The notes beneath the pieces were generated by a model. It saw only the letters and a list, made by a program, of their open reading frames with translations, did not search any database and had not been told where the DNA came from. A stretch of 64,000 nucleotides of DNA from Isoetes taiwanensis (taxonomy: Eukaryota > Streptophyta > Lycopodiopsida > Isoetales > Isoetaceae): positions 30,611,166-30,675,165 of the forward strand of contig JAJEKV010000003.1 in the NCBI GenBank assembly GCA_021234155.1, read 5' to 3'. Both the position numbers and the translations under genes were made by a program. Position 1 is the stretch's first letter. Every line of letters starts with the position of its first letter. This document shows, piece by piece, positions 12,400-23,652 of this stretch.

Positions 12400-13884
12400 A
12401 GAAACAAGCTGATAATCTTGCAAAGACAATTTTTTGAATGTGTAGATGATGAAAATGCAAGCAACAATGATTTGGCAACCCCATCCACGTCTAGGTCGCC
12501 TTTCAAGCTAATAGATGCATATGAAGAAGAGAATGATAGACCACTGAATGATAGACCACTAAAAGCAGTTCTTTTGGGTAAGTAACTATTTGATTAGATG
12601 CACTTAATGTAACTTGAAGACATACTGGGCTTGATAATGCATAGTCAAATATAATTGTGACAGCTAAAACTCCATTTATTGACTATGCAAAGGAAATTGA
12701 ACTATTAAAACAGAAAGCAGAATGATAGGTGCGTGTATTTACATGGATATTTCATTTCTTGAAGTAGTGCTTCTAACTTTGAGCTACTAACGAACTTCGA
12801 GCTACTAGAAGAGCCATTAAGAATGAATGATGGCAAGAGGCTAATTTTGGAGATTCCAAAAAACACAGCTCCAACAATAAGGCCAGATGGTCTTGCTTGT
12901 AAGATAGAGAAGGATCCAACATCAAAGCCAATGCCATTTTATGAGAAGGAACTTTAGATGTCAGTGGCAAATGAAATATCTTTACATATAATTATTTATT
13001 ACAATGTACGTAATTCTCCAACAGACGCAAATGTAAGGTGGTTAGGGGCAGGGCCCAACCAAGCAATGTAGTGTGGTGTGTGGTCACATGTCCAGTTGGA
13101 TGCTGCCTAGTGGCGTGACGTTAAAACTACTATCTATCTATCTATCTTCAATGTGTGTTGATGGTGTTCAACATTTGCAAGAAGTTCCGAAGATAGTGAA
13201 TGTGCAGCATTGATTGTATCAACCATTGGAAAAATTGAGCAAGTGTTGGCAAAGGAGCAATGGAAATGCCTTTGCAAGAATAGGAGGAGGAGGTGGAGGA
13301 TGTATTGTGGATAAGAAGAAGCAAGTTTTGGTGAAGCAAGAAAAAGAGGATAACAAATGAAAACAGCATGATTTAGAGAATGAGAGAAGAAAGCGGATAG
13401 ATACCAAGGCCACACCTTAGGTAAAGGGGTGGATATTGGACCCATCCACTTTTGCTGCATATTGCTTTATACTTTGTATTGCTTTGTACTTAATATTCTA
13501 TTGTAATGATGAGTAGCATTTTCTATTGCATAGGACTAGAAGCCAAGCGTCAACTAAGATATCGTAAGTGTTATGACATTAGATGTTTCAAGTCAATTAC
13601 CACTAATGTTTGATTTGCATAGTGTTGGAAAAAGACCTTTCTGCATTGGTACCTTTCTTTCCATTCCAAACTGAACCATTGATTAAACTTCACAAATATT
13701 GTGCAGAAGGGTTATGCAAGGATAGTAAAATATCTAATAGGCATATTAACATATTTGGAAGGTAACCATTCTGTATTCTTATGTATCGTATTATTTATTT
13801 GACATCGCAGTATTCTTAAGGATTTAGTCCTTCGTTCCTTCATTGCAGATACTTGAGTAGTACCTTACCATCCGAATGGCGAGA
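12400..13884 (+). pseudogene. unrecognised host gene, middle exon remnants
   Basis: Coding-like blocks with splice-like borders: about 12420-12580 (acidic, ending before GTAAG at 12580), 12660-12723 (short Lys/Glu helix), 12780-12957 (contains RLILEIPKNTAPTIRPDG) and about 13630-13760 (contains LIKLHKYCAEGLCKDSKI, ending at GTAAC). A last exon starts after TTGCAG near 13848 (YLSSTLPSEWR) and is cut by the solo LTR at 13884. A CTAT microsatellite lies at 13131-13147. I do not recognise the product. The phasing of successive blocks was not provable by eye. Confidence 0.35.
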
Positions 13885-15593
13885 TGTGACGTTCCAGCAC
13901 AGTATACGCTCCCAGGACGTATATTGTACTGCCACGTCACGCGTACACGCCACCCCGATTGACGTGTACGCCAACGTATAGCCAAGTGGGTAGCCCCTAG
14001 GGGGCCACTTGCTAAGAATGTGCATTAGTATTAATGTGCACATTTTCCAATGTACACATTAATGTGGGCACACTTTTCCATGTGGCCACTTGATGACAAG
14101 TGGGCCATACCCATAGGTGCAATTAATGTGCACATTTTCCAATGTACACATTCATTAATGTGCACACATTTCCATGTGAGCACATTTGGGTGCACACATT
14201 TCCATGTGGGCACATTTGGCCACCTAGCCCTTAAAGGCAAGTGGGCCCATTACCAATTATCCCACATGCCAAAAGGGGATAATTGGAAACCCTAGCCACC
14301 CCCTTGTCTATATAGGGTTGGAAACCCTAACTAACCTAATTTTCGATTTTAGGGCTTTAGAACTCTGTTTTGGCTGCCTCAACAGCCAAAACCGCATCCC
14401 AGACTCTGCCTGGGAGAATTGCATCCTTAGTTCCTCGAGATTCGAGCGTTTCAGCAAGATGGTCGAGCTCAGGTCAGGAGGAGCCCCTCAAGGATCAGGT
14501 ATTTGGCCAATTAGATAGTCTAAACCCTATTTTAGGCATTGAATCAGTAGGTTTAGCCTATTAGATTGCCCATAGCAGCCCTCTAGAACTCTAGATAGCA
14601 GATTCTAACTAAAGAACCTAACTCTATGATATAGATTAGATCTTGTTCTTTAGTTCTTCTGTGATGTATATGGATGATGTATCTCTATGAACTCCGTGTA
14701 TTGGGAAGGGGGGTAGAGACCTAAAGCTTTGTAGTTGATGCTCCTAGAGTAGCCTCTCTAGCACACTGTAGATGCGGCCTGTGCACAAGAGCCACACCTG
14801 GTTGTGGGTGAAGGGGCCAGACTGGCTTATAAGGAGGTTCATGTTCTGACTCTTGAACGACCCCTATGGTGTGTTAGTACTGCCGGGGGTCACTGTGACT
14901 AGGTCTAATGGCTTGCCACTGCGTGTGGGCAAGGCATGGGCTCGACACTCGTGAGGTGGTGAATATGACCTTCCATTGAGTTCAAGTCGGATACGGGCAG
15001 TGGCCCTCTAGTCACCTTGAGTCAGCATTGTAGATCTCTGGAGGGAGAAATCCCTACCTGCCCCATCGGAACTGGGGAGATGTAACCCAGGATATAGCCC
15101 CCTTGGCTATGCATCCGGCGGGCTACAGTCAGGTCCCAACACTTTTCAACCTACTCTGCAAAGTGTGCACAGGAGGGGCGGATGGAGTGGACAACCCTAG
15201 GCCATGTTCTTATGCCAGCCAAATCCATTGCCATGAATTCTGTCTGCAATGAACTCTGGAGACCCAAGCTTGTCAGTCCATCCCTGTGTCTGAGCCATGG
15301 GTAGGATTCCCTATGTGATGTGCTGATATTCGTCTATGCAGATATGTGGAGGACCATCCTTCGCGATGGTCATATGATGTTGATGTATGTGCTACTGACA
15401 TGTATGTTTACGCTTCCGCAGCTAGGTAGGCCCTGAGGGAGACGGGGTGCAATGACCCTTCCACTCTTCCCACTGGAACCCGTTACGGTTGCAGTGTCAT
15501 GTGGAGGGCCCTGTATTGGCACGGAGCTGGTATGGGGGATGAACTCCTGGTTGTATACGGTGAGTGCACCGTATACGAGTAGGGGACGTCACA
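13885..15593 (+). mobile_element. solo LTR of the Ty3/gypsy chromovirus family
   Basis: 1709 bp, starts TGTGACGT and ends ACGTCACA (8-bp inverted ends), flanked by a perfect 5-bp duplication CGAGA (13880-13884 and 15594-15598). It aligns along its whole length with the four LTRs at 26-51 kb, but no internal domain is attached, as expected from LTR-LTR recombination. It interrupts an apparent exon of the host gene (left half ...LPSEWR). It keeps CTG/CAG-type words that are altered in the other LTR copies, so it is the cleanest copy to use as family reference. Confidence 0.93.
14025..14320 (+). promoter_or_regulatory. gypsy LTR U3 promoter region with duplicated palindromes and TATA box
   Basis: Two copies of a paired motif: AATGTGCACATT then AATGTACACATT, at 14033-14060 and 14125-14152. 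Each 12-mer is self-complementary or nearly so. About 160 bp downstream is CTATATAG (14308-14315), a good TATA box, followed by a leader-like stretch. The same layout is in all five LTR copies; the inner element's LTRs have CTATTTAAG instead. Promoter role is inferred from position. Confidence 0.6.
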
Positions 15594-16730
15594 CGAGACG
15601 TATTTGTTTTTTCCCCTTCAGAAAATTATCTAACTTACAGAGCAGCATACAAGAGATTAACATCCGATGATGTACAAGTTGGACCCTTTGGCACTAATGC
15701 GCTTCAAGGCATTATTGTTAGGAAATGCTAGTACATTCTGGTCTCTATACAAGTAGAGGAGCCACTGCATCATGGTGATTTATGTTTTGGAGTTGAGAAG
15801 AAATTGTAGTCCTACTTTTTTGTCAGCACTTGCATTGTTGTCTTGAATTCTACCATTCACGCAGCACTGGATAACAAACTCTTGATGATGTAAGTCCTTT
15901 CTTTTAGTTATACTCTATTTCTTCTTCAAAATAAAATATCTTTCATATTATGTTGCAGGCAACAAAAGGATATCATAACATATCTAACCAACTCCAGCTC
16001 ACGAAGAATTGAATTGTATGTAAGAAATGCAGTTGATTTATCCTGAGTTTCTACAGTAGAAAGATGTCATTAGTTGTGTTGTATATGTGATGACCTTTAT
16101 ATAAGCTTTTTTAGATGCCCAACTTCACTCAAGCAGCATGGTGATTTTTTACTAGCTTCAAATGGATTGCTAAAACCCTCGAGAGAGAAAGCCTATAAAG
16201 AAAGTGTAAGGCGCTAGAGAGAAGGGATACATCTTCTTACCTTGATTAGAGTGCACAAATATGCCACATGCTCTACTTACATGTTAGCTGCTTCTAGCAC
16301 TAAAGTTGTCTATGAGACCTATTTAGGTTCATCAACCCGTCGTTCTCCATGATACTTGTGAGGTTTTAGATATGAACACTTGAAATGTAAGAACAGACAT
16401 CCAGGATCAATTTCACATCCATGATATTCGAAATAGAATAAGGATGCCAAGGTACTAATATTTTTCAATGGTAGTAGATATTAAGTACTATTCGCCTTTC
16501 TAAATGCATTTGATTTTCTTTAAAAGGTTGACTAATTATGATTCTTAAGAATAAGTGCTTTCATTCGTCTAGGAAGAGCGGAGATATGAGGCTAAATATT
16601 CGCTTATGTGGCAAAACTTTTTTGCAGGGGCTGAGAGTCTGCTATAATGCGTGGTACCATGGCCGTCAGCAATCATTCACATGTGCTAGGGGAAAATTTT
16701 TCCTTTGCTGCCTTTTATTTTAAATGGCCT
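15594..16730 (+). pseudogene. unrecognised host gene, 3' exon remnants
   Basis: Coding-like blocks: about 15618-15720 (ENYLTYRAAYKRLTSDDVQV), a short block after TTGCAG near 15958 (QQKDIITYLTNSSSRRIELY), one near 16115-16205 (SLKQHGDFLLASNGLLKPSR) and one near 16557-16640 (RRYEAKYSLMWQNFFAGAES). Acceptor-like CAG and donor-like GTAAG/GTAAT sequences flank several of these. No stop-free full model could be built. Possibly the 3' end of the gene begun at 2.8 kb. Confidence 0.3.
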
Positions 16731-18478
16731 GCTACTTTTCTTCGGCTGCAAGCAACGTAGGGCAACGGGTCCCTAAATTTACAACTTGCTTTTTGCAGTC
16801 ATCTAGACTAGAAAAGCCCCAGCCATGGCACACAAATATAAGCCTCCAAGAGGCATAGACGGAGACTAACAGATACGACTCTAGGCCACGTACGTGGATT
16901 GATGACATGGAATGAGGATGTGGATATGCAGGGGCACAATTTGGTACAGAGAATTTCAAAAATAACATATAAGAAACAAAGACATTCTTGATCTTCACGC
17001 TATCTGCAGCCCAACGATTTTCACAAAAGAACCAATCGTGGTATTTATCAACCACTGTCATGTTTGAACCAGCATGAAATAAAAAAAACTCCGTGTATTT
17101 TTTCTCTCAATGTGGTTTTAACATGACACTGACTAAAAAATTCGTTAAGTCCACAAAAACCTCGTGTATTTTTTTTGGTTCAAACATGACAGTGGTTGAT
17201 AAATACCACGATTGCAAAAGAACATCCTCACATAACCCCAATCTTTATATAAGCACTCATCTTCACCAAGGCATTCTTCAGTCTTCACCACTACTCCCAC
17301 TGGAACCAAGATCTTCGCACAAAAATCTCGTTACCAGCAAATAGCTACAAAGAGCCACCAAGTTATTTATTCTCCCACTCAGTCACAAAGGTATCACATA
17401 GCAGCACATTTAGATAAGAATTCTCTCACTGAGGCCGAAATTGCACTTCACTCAGATTTGATACAGCCCACCAAGGAATCAACATCGACTTCTTCCTTAC
17501 ATTACTGTCAGGTTGTTCTTTACGATCGGCATCTCCTTCCTCCATAGTTTTTCTTCATTTCACGAATCAGTCCAAGATCTTCAGCCCGAAAATGATACCA
17601 TGTGAAATAAAAGAGATATAGAACACAAAGTTGGATATGGATATATGAATGGTGACTGCAAAAACCCGTGGCAGACAGATATAAGCTTCCAAGAGACAAA
17701 AATATAGACTAACAGACACGGCTCTAGGCCATGAGGCAGATTAATGACAATGCAGGGACACAATTTCATACAGTTTCACTAGTTTGAGTTCCTGGATTTG
17801 CAAGCATCTAGAATTAGAAATTTTCCTGTTGGAGCTCCAAGCCTTTTGTATTGTTGTATTCTCAACTTCTTCTGATTCGATCCCATTCCAGGATGTTTGG
17901 GAATTTTAAAATTTGAATCTTTAACCAGAATCTACGAGTAGAATAGCCTGTTAATTTTAGCCTCCTTGCTCAAGAATATTGCAGAAGGCAAGATCTTATT
18001 GGCCGATCTGGTCAGCTGATCTGATGCATATGAACCGAAATATTTTCAGTGCTGATTTGAGCCACTGATTCAGTGTTGCCTCAGCCATATGGGCCGTTCA
18101 CATGATAGCATTTTAGCTCAGCAAATGTAAGCAGCTGATTCCGTGCTGCTTCAAATACCTCCAGCTGAATCAGCCATGCGGGTAGCATCCCGCGACAGCT
18201 GAATCCTCATAACGGGCTGAATTTTTTCTGGCTCAGCTCAAGTTCAGTGAGGACTCAACTGTCCCACCGGCAATTTGTCCATGTGAACCCAGCAATAGAT
18301 GAATAGATGCCTCAGCTCTCGCGCCATCCGTGGCGCGATGCTGAGTACAAAATAGGCAACGACTGAAATAAAACCGTGTTGTTTCAGTGCAGGGCCAAAA
18401 ATTGTCCATATAAATCGCCCATTACTTGGATTCAAATCCCAAGCTCTGATTCTAACAGTCTGATTTTTGTGTTACCTA
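16731..18478. other. non-coding interval with a duplicated segment
   Basis: No supported gene. A segment with AGACTAACAGA...CTCTAGGCCA occurs at about 16850-16960 and again, diverged, at about 17700-17780. The inverted repeat at 17033-17214 lies between them. Several short minus-strand frames here come from these repeats. Confidence 0.5.
17033..17214. repeat. perfect 38-bp inverted repeat with 106-bp loop
   Basis: Arm 17033-17070 and arm 17177-17214 are exact reverse complements (38 of 38). Arm start: CAATCGTGGTATTTATCAAC. The loop is AT-rich with near-direct words CGTGTATTTTTT. It could be a small fold-back/MITE-like insertion or a hairpin RNA source. No clear target duplication was found. 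Confidence 0.85.
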
Positions 18479-18483
18479 AAAAG

Positions 18484-18708
18484 TGATGAAGAAGTGTTCG
18501 GCAGTCCTGCTGAACAAGCATCTCATCAGCACTTAGTCAGCACTTCTGACATGGCAGCCACATCATCTCCAATAGGCGCGTCTGGTCTGAAGAGGCGTAA
18601 CTGATGTATTAGAATAGACTTTTCATTTTTGTTCTCTATTCAATCCATGATCTGTGAGCCACGGCAGAGGCATTTCTGTCTATCAATATATCAATCCATT
18701 ATTTAAGA
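18484..18708 (+). repeat. copia-2 5' LTR, 225 bp
   Basis: Starts TGATGAAGAAG and ends ATTTAAGA directly before the PBS. The 3' end does not have the usual CA. Its first ~120 bp correspond to the end of the pol coding frame in the 3' copy. Confidence 0.88.
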
Positions 18709-18720
18709 TGGTATCAGAGC
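18709..18720 (+). promoter_or_regulatory. copia-2 primer binding site
   Basis: TGGTATCAGAGC, initiator-Met tRNA complement, directly after the LTR. Confidence 0.92.
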
Positions 18721-18891
18721 AGGTCGATGGAGCCTAGTCGCAGCCAACGAAATTTGCATCAAGCCCTTAGGGTTCAAAGGGCAATTCAACGGCTGAATAA
18801 AAAATTGGTGCAGCGAAGACTAAAGAAGTTAAAGAAGAAGAAAAGAATCAGTGTCTTTAAACGTCTGCAGTTTTAGGTCTGGATTTGAAGC

Positions 18892-19734
18892 ATGGAAGCA
18901 ATCTCCGGTGGAAAGTATGTTGTAGAAAAATTCAACGGGAAGAACTTCCATACATGGCAGGTGAAAATGAAATTTCATCTCATAGAGAAGGATCTATTTG
19001 GAGTAGTTGACGATTTAGAAAAGAAGCCAGGAGATGCTACAGAATTGGTGAAATGGCATTTGAAGAATAAGAAGGCTATGGCCATGATCGGTCTTGGTCT
19101 TGGTGATGCACACATTCATCATGTAGATTTTTCAAAGAATGCCAAAGAAGTCTGGGATAGTTTACAGATTTTTGGAGCCCAAGCCAAGCATTCTAAGGTG
19201 CTTCTAAAGAAACAACTCTTTGATCTTGAGATGCAGGATGGTGGAAATTTGGCCGAGCATATCAACAAGATGCGGTCTGTGCTTCACCAATTGGCCGGAA
19301 TTAATGCCAAAGTAGATGAAGAGGATGCTAAGGCTGTGTTATTTAACAGTCTTCCACAGTCGTACCATAATGTAGTCACCACATTACAGATTGTGCAGGG
19401 ACTTAGCCTTGATCAGATTATTGCATCTTTGCTGGAAGAAGAGAGAAAGCTAAAGGCAGGGGAGACGACTTCTGCATCGATGTTCGCTGGACAGTTTTCT
19501 CAAGGTTCTAAGCAGTTTGCAAAATAGGACAGAGGCAAGGTGGAAGGAAATAACAGTCAGCAGCAGTAGCAGTTGAACAAGGGTACTTCAAATAAGAAGT
19601 TTACCAAGAAATCTTCTTCTCGGTTTGGCAAGAGGAAAAGGTGCTTGTAACATTTGCAAGCAACAAGGCCATTTTGCACGGGAATGTCCAGCACGTCTTG
19701 CAAGAGGAAAGGAGAAGGCATTTGCAGCAGAAAG
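18892..19734 (+). pseudogene. gag: copia-2 Gag, interrupted
   Basis: ATG at 18892 (MEAISGGKYVVEKFNGKNFH) opens a 211-codon frame with a UBN2/retrotran_gag-type core. It stops at TAG 19525-19527. The frame after it meets a second TAG in a CAG run (~19567) and then shifts, after which the CCHC zinc knuckle CNICKQQGHFAREC is read at 19646-19687. A TRIM insertion at 19735 cuts the Gag-protease linker. The second TAG looks like a CAG-to-TAG change, compatible with CHG cytosine deamination. Confidence 0.88.
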
Positions 19735-19878
19735 TGTAACGTTCCTAACCGACATGCCCTTAACCAACTGGGCAAAACCGTCTAGACGTTTATGAGTAGT
19801 CGCTTCTACCCATTTATGCCGGTGTCTCGGGAACGCACACCAAGATCTACTCGAGCGGTCTCCCATGGGTCCGTTACA
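19735..19878 (-). repeat. TRIM terminal repeat (3' copy in element orientation)
   Basis: 144 bp, nearly identical to 20006-20149. Differs at the outermost GTAAC/GAAAC position and at ttaAccaac/ttaGccaac. Confidence 0.93.
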
Positions 19879-19970
19879 ATCTCTCCCACTAGACTATGCT
19901 CGTCCTCGAGCATCACAAACCAAGTCATGACCTACCGTCCAACGGTATTTCGGGTCATACTTGCCCCCAT

Positions 19971-20044
19971 GGAGACTCGAACTCGAGCCCTGCTCTGATA
20001 CCAAATGAAACGTTCCTAACCGACATGCCCTTAGCCAACTGGGC
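19971..20044 (-). promoter_or_regulatory. tRNA-like A and B boxes in the TRIM
   Basis: On the - strand GCCCAGTTGGCTAAGGGC (20027-20044) resembles a tRNA D-arm/A box. CGAGTTCGAGTCTCC (19971-19985) resembles a T-arm/B box (GGTTCGANTCC). They flank the LTR end and the PBS. A pol III promoter is inferred from similarity only. Confidence 0.35.
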
Positions 20045-20149
20045 AAAACCGTCTAGACGTTTATGAGTAGTCGCTTCTACCCATTTATGCCGGTGTCTCG
20101 GGAACGCACACCAAGATCTACTCGAGCGGTCTCCCATGGGTCCGTTACA
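20006..20149 (-). repeat. TRIM terminal repeat (5' copy in element orientation)
   Basis: 144 bp; on the - strand it is followed by TT and the PBS at 19992-20003. Confidence 0.93.
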
Positions 20150-20154
20150 GAAAG

Positions 20155-23100
20155 AGAGGAGGAAAGAGGCTTCATGGCTCGCATCAGCAATCACAGTTTT
20201 CCAGATGATGATCAGGCAGTTATATGGATAGATTCAGGTGCCACACAGCACATGTGTCCAAAGCAGGAATTTTTCCAAAAGATACAACCGATCAGTGGGT
20301 CCAGGAGGGTGATACTTGGAGATAATTCTGGAAAGGTGATCTTGGGAATAGGAAGCATTCTAGTTTCTCTTGAGAATGGCAGCACCAAGACAATACACAA
20401 AGTCTGTTATGTTCCCGGGATTGCTCATACTTTGTTATCAGTAGGGGCATTAGCAGATCTGGAGTATACAGTGTGGTTTAAGCGTGGGGGATGTCAAATA
20501 TTATCAAGAGAGATGAGAGTAGTGGCATCTGGTGTAAGGCATGCTTCTGCATGCCGCTTGAATGCGTGTAATTCGCGAACACTGTTTGATTTAATGCTGA
20601 TAGCGCAGGATGGAGATCCAAAATTGGAAATATAGCATAACAGACTAGCACACTTTAATGCTCAAGCTCTTAAGGAGATGAAGAGAAGACAGTTAGTGGC
20701 TGGACTGGACCTTCATTTGCATGGAAAGTTACAATTTTGTGAAGCGTGTGTATTTGGCAAACAAAGACGGAAAACTTTTCCAAAGGGTCAAAGTGTAAGA
20801 GCTGAGGGTCTGTTGGATTTGGTGCATACTGACATTTGTGGGCCAATGCGTACATCAACACTTGGTCACAAGAAGTACTTTATAACCTTTATTGATGACC
20901 ATTCAAGGAAGGTAGCAGTGTACTTGATGCTCCGTAAGTCTGAAGCTCTTCGGCAGTTCCAGAGATATCAAGCCTTTGCTCAAGTTCAAACTGGAAGGCG
21001 TATTAGAATTCTGCGTTCGGATGGTGGTGGTGAGTACTTATCTGATGCTTTTACTTCTTATTATCATGCTCAAGGAATAGTACAGCAACACACCAATCCT
21101 TATACTCCTGAGCAAAATGGGCTGGCTGAACGGATGAATCGGATACTTGTAGAGGCAGTACGTTGTATGTTACATCATCCAGGGTTACCTCAATCCTTTT
21201 GGGGAGAAGCAGTTACAACTGCTGCCTATATCAAGAATAGAGTATTGGCATCCGTTCACGGCAGAACTCCAAAAGAACTTCGGACAGGAAGGAAGCCTAA
21301 ACTTGACAATTTGAGAGTGTTTGGTTCCCTAGTCTATGCGCACATTCCCAAGGAAAAACGGCATAAACTTGATTTTAAATCCACAGTCTCACTCTTCATG
21401 GGCTGTGGTGATGGAGTCAAGGGCAGCAGATTGTATGATTTTAAGGCTCATCGCATTTTTTACAGCAAGGATGTGGTCTTTCGGGAGCATATTCTTTATA
21501 AAGATCTTAAGGAGGCTGGAGTAGCTGCTCTTCAACATGAGAAGTATGATGCAGTCATTTTAGAAGACAATGATGCTGGTCTTGAAGACTTAACACCCTT
21601 GTTTAATCAAGAAGTTGACCTTGTCAACCAACCAATAGCAGATGCAGATCCGAATCTTGAGACACCAAGCACTCCTTCAGTAACTGAGGTACAATCTCCT
21701 CTAGTTCCGATCAGCACATAGTTTCGTGGGAGCACGTGGAGCCCGATCAGCACATAGGTCTAAGTCAGTGCCGCATGGGGGAGGTGTTCGAATCATGCCA
21801 TATGTGACCAGATTTGGAAGAGTCAGTAAGCCGTCCATTAAGGCACAAGCAGCTCAAGATTCAAGTACTTCAAAGCAGCAGTCTCGCTTGAACATAGCTC
21901 GTGATGCAGACTTTATAGAAGAACCCTCATCATTTGCTGCTGCAATGGCCAGTCCTTATGCGAAAGAATGGAAGGCAGCAATGGATGCTGAGATTCACTC
22001 TCTTTATAAAAATCAGACCTGGAGTTTGGTTCATCTTCCTCTTGGACGCAAACCAGTGACATGCAAGTGGGTGTACAAGCTGAAATTTAAGTCTGATGGC
22101 TCCATAGATCGCTTCAAAGCAAGACTTGTCGCACGTGGATTCACACAAGTAGAAGGTATTGACTATACCGAGACTTTTTCTCCAGTTGTTAAGCTTGTGT
22201 CAATTCGTGCTTTATTGTGTCTTGCTGCAATTCATGATTATCATATCCATCAAATGGATGTGACCACTGCATTCCTTCATGGTGAGATAACTGAAGAGAT
22301 TTATATGAAGCAACCTGAAGGTTATGTGAGAGTTGGAGCAGAAAATCTGGTTTGTAGGTTGCATCGGGCCCTCTATGGCTTGAAGCAATCACCCAGAATG
22401 TGGTATCAAAGAATAGACAGTTATTTGATGACCTTGGGCTTTCAGCGTAATGCAGCAGATTCAAATGTCTCTCAGCAGCATTTGGATGGGCATATTCCAC
22501 TTATTGTGGCATTGTATGTCGATGATTGTATCATTTTAAGCCCAAGTCTTCCCGCAATTTATAAACTCAAAGCATACTTGCGTGCTGAATTTGAGATGAC
22601 AGATTCAGAAGAATTGCATTATTGTTTAGGGATAGAAGTGACTCGACACAGGGGGAGGAAACAGATAATGATGTCTCAGCGTCGCTATATCCATGACATG
22701 CTTTCTAAATATGGCATGCAAGATAGCAAGGCAGTAAGCACACCAATGGAAACCGGTATGAAGCTATCAAGAGAGCAAGCTCCAACAAATCCGCAAGAGA
22801 TGGAATACATGAAAGGTGTTCCATATCGGCAAGCTGTAGGAAGTCTAATATATGCTATGGTGTGTACGAGGCCAGATTTAGCATATGCGGTTGGAGTTGT
22901 CTCGCAGTTTATGGATAATCCCGGTGCAGCTCATTGGCAAAGTGTTAAGAGAATTCTGCGGTACTTGAAGGGAACAGCAAACTATTGTTTATGCTTTGAT
23001 GGAAGTGAGAAATTGGTTCACTGATGCCGATTGGGCAGGAGATGTTGGAACTAGGAGATCAACTTCAGGCTATAGTTTCAGTCTTGGAAGCGGAGTGATT

Positions 23101-23652
23101 TCTTGGAGTTCAAAGAGACAAAGTATAGTTGCATTATCAAGTACTGAAGCGGAATACATTGCTGCCACCCACGCAGCAAAAGAGGCAGTATGGCTGAGCA
23201 AATTCTTTCTTGGATTAGAAGCTCAATATATAGCCAAGCCGACAGTGATATTTAGTGATAATCAAGGATCAATAGCATTATTAGAAAATCCTAAATATCA
23301 TTCCAGAACTAAGCATATTCAGACCATGTATCACTTCATTAGAGAGCGAGTTGCAGATGGTACTCTCAAACTTAAGTTTATTGGAACTGAAGATATGGTA
23401 GCTGACATCTTTACCAAGCCATTAAGCAAAGAAAAGTTTGAGAAACACAGATCTGCTCTAGGGGTGATCAGACTAGTTGAAGATGAAGAAGATTCAGATG
23501 AAGAAGTTGCAGGACTTGGAACAAGTGGGAGTGATGAAGAAGTGTTCGGCAGTCCTGCTGAACAAGCACCTCATCAGCACTTAGTCAGCACTTCTGACAT
23601 GGCAGCCACATCATCTCCAATAGGCGCGTCTGGTCTGAAGAGGCGTAACTGA
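20155..23652 (+). pseudogene. pol: copia-2 Pol (protease, integrase, RT, RNase H), broken
   Basis: Protease WIDSGATQHMC near 20227. An in-frame TAG at ~20633 replaces the W expected in LEI(W)HNRLAHF. The integrase triad is in HTDICGP (~20825), RSDGGGEY (~21018) and LAERMNR (~21125). The frame changes at ~21720, next to a repeated CGATCAGCACATAG. RT keeps YVDDC near 22515; another frame change lies near 23000. RNase H has [14 protein letters not shown] (~23015), SSTEAEY and FSDNQGS. The frame then reads an acidic tail that crosses the PPT and continues about 40 codons into the 3' LTR, ending KRRN at 23652. Domain order is that of copia elements. Confidence 0.92.
23523..23531 (+). promoter_or_regulatory. 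copia-2 polypurine tract, within the coding frame
   Basis: AAGTGGGAG immediately before TGATGAAG of the 3' LTR. It is translated as part of the Pol tail. Confidence 0.7.

Larger units (their letters stand above)
19735..20149 (-). mobile_element. TRIM (terminal-repeat retrotransposon in miniature)
   Basis: 415 bp: two 144-bp direct terminal repeats (19735-19878 and 20006-20149) around a 127-bp core, flanked by target duplication GAAAG (19730-19734 and 20150-20154). On the - strand the repeat starts TGTAACGG and ends CA. A PBS TGGTATCAGAGC lies two bases inside (19992-20003) and a PPT-like GTGGGAGAGATT precedes the other repeat. No coding capacity, so it must be moved by another element's enzymes. 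Inserted antisense in the Gag-protease region of copia-2. Confidence 0.95.

Noticed and set aside
13131-13147. CTAT repeat as a regulatory array
   Set aside because: Only about four units; an ordinary microsatellite.
19735-20149. Cassandra-type TRIM with 5S rRNA promoter
   Set aside because: No 5S-like box found in the 144-bp repeats; only tRNA-like words.
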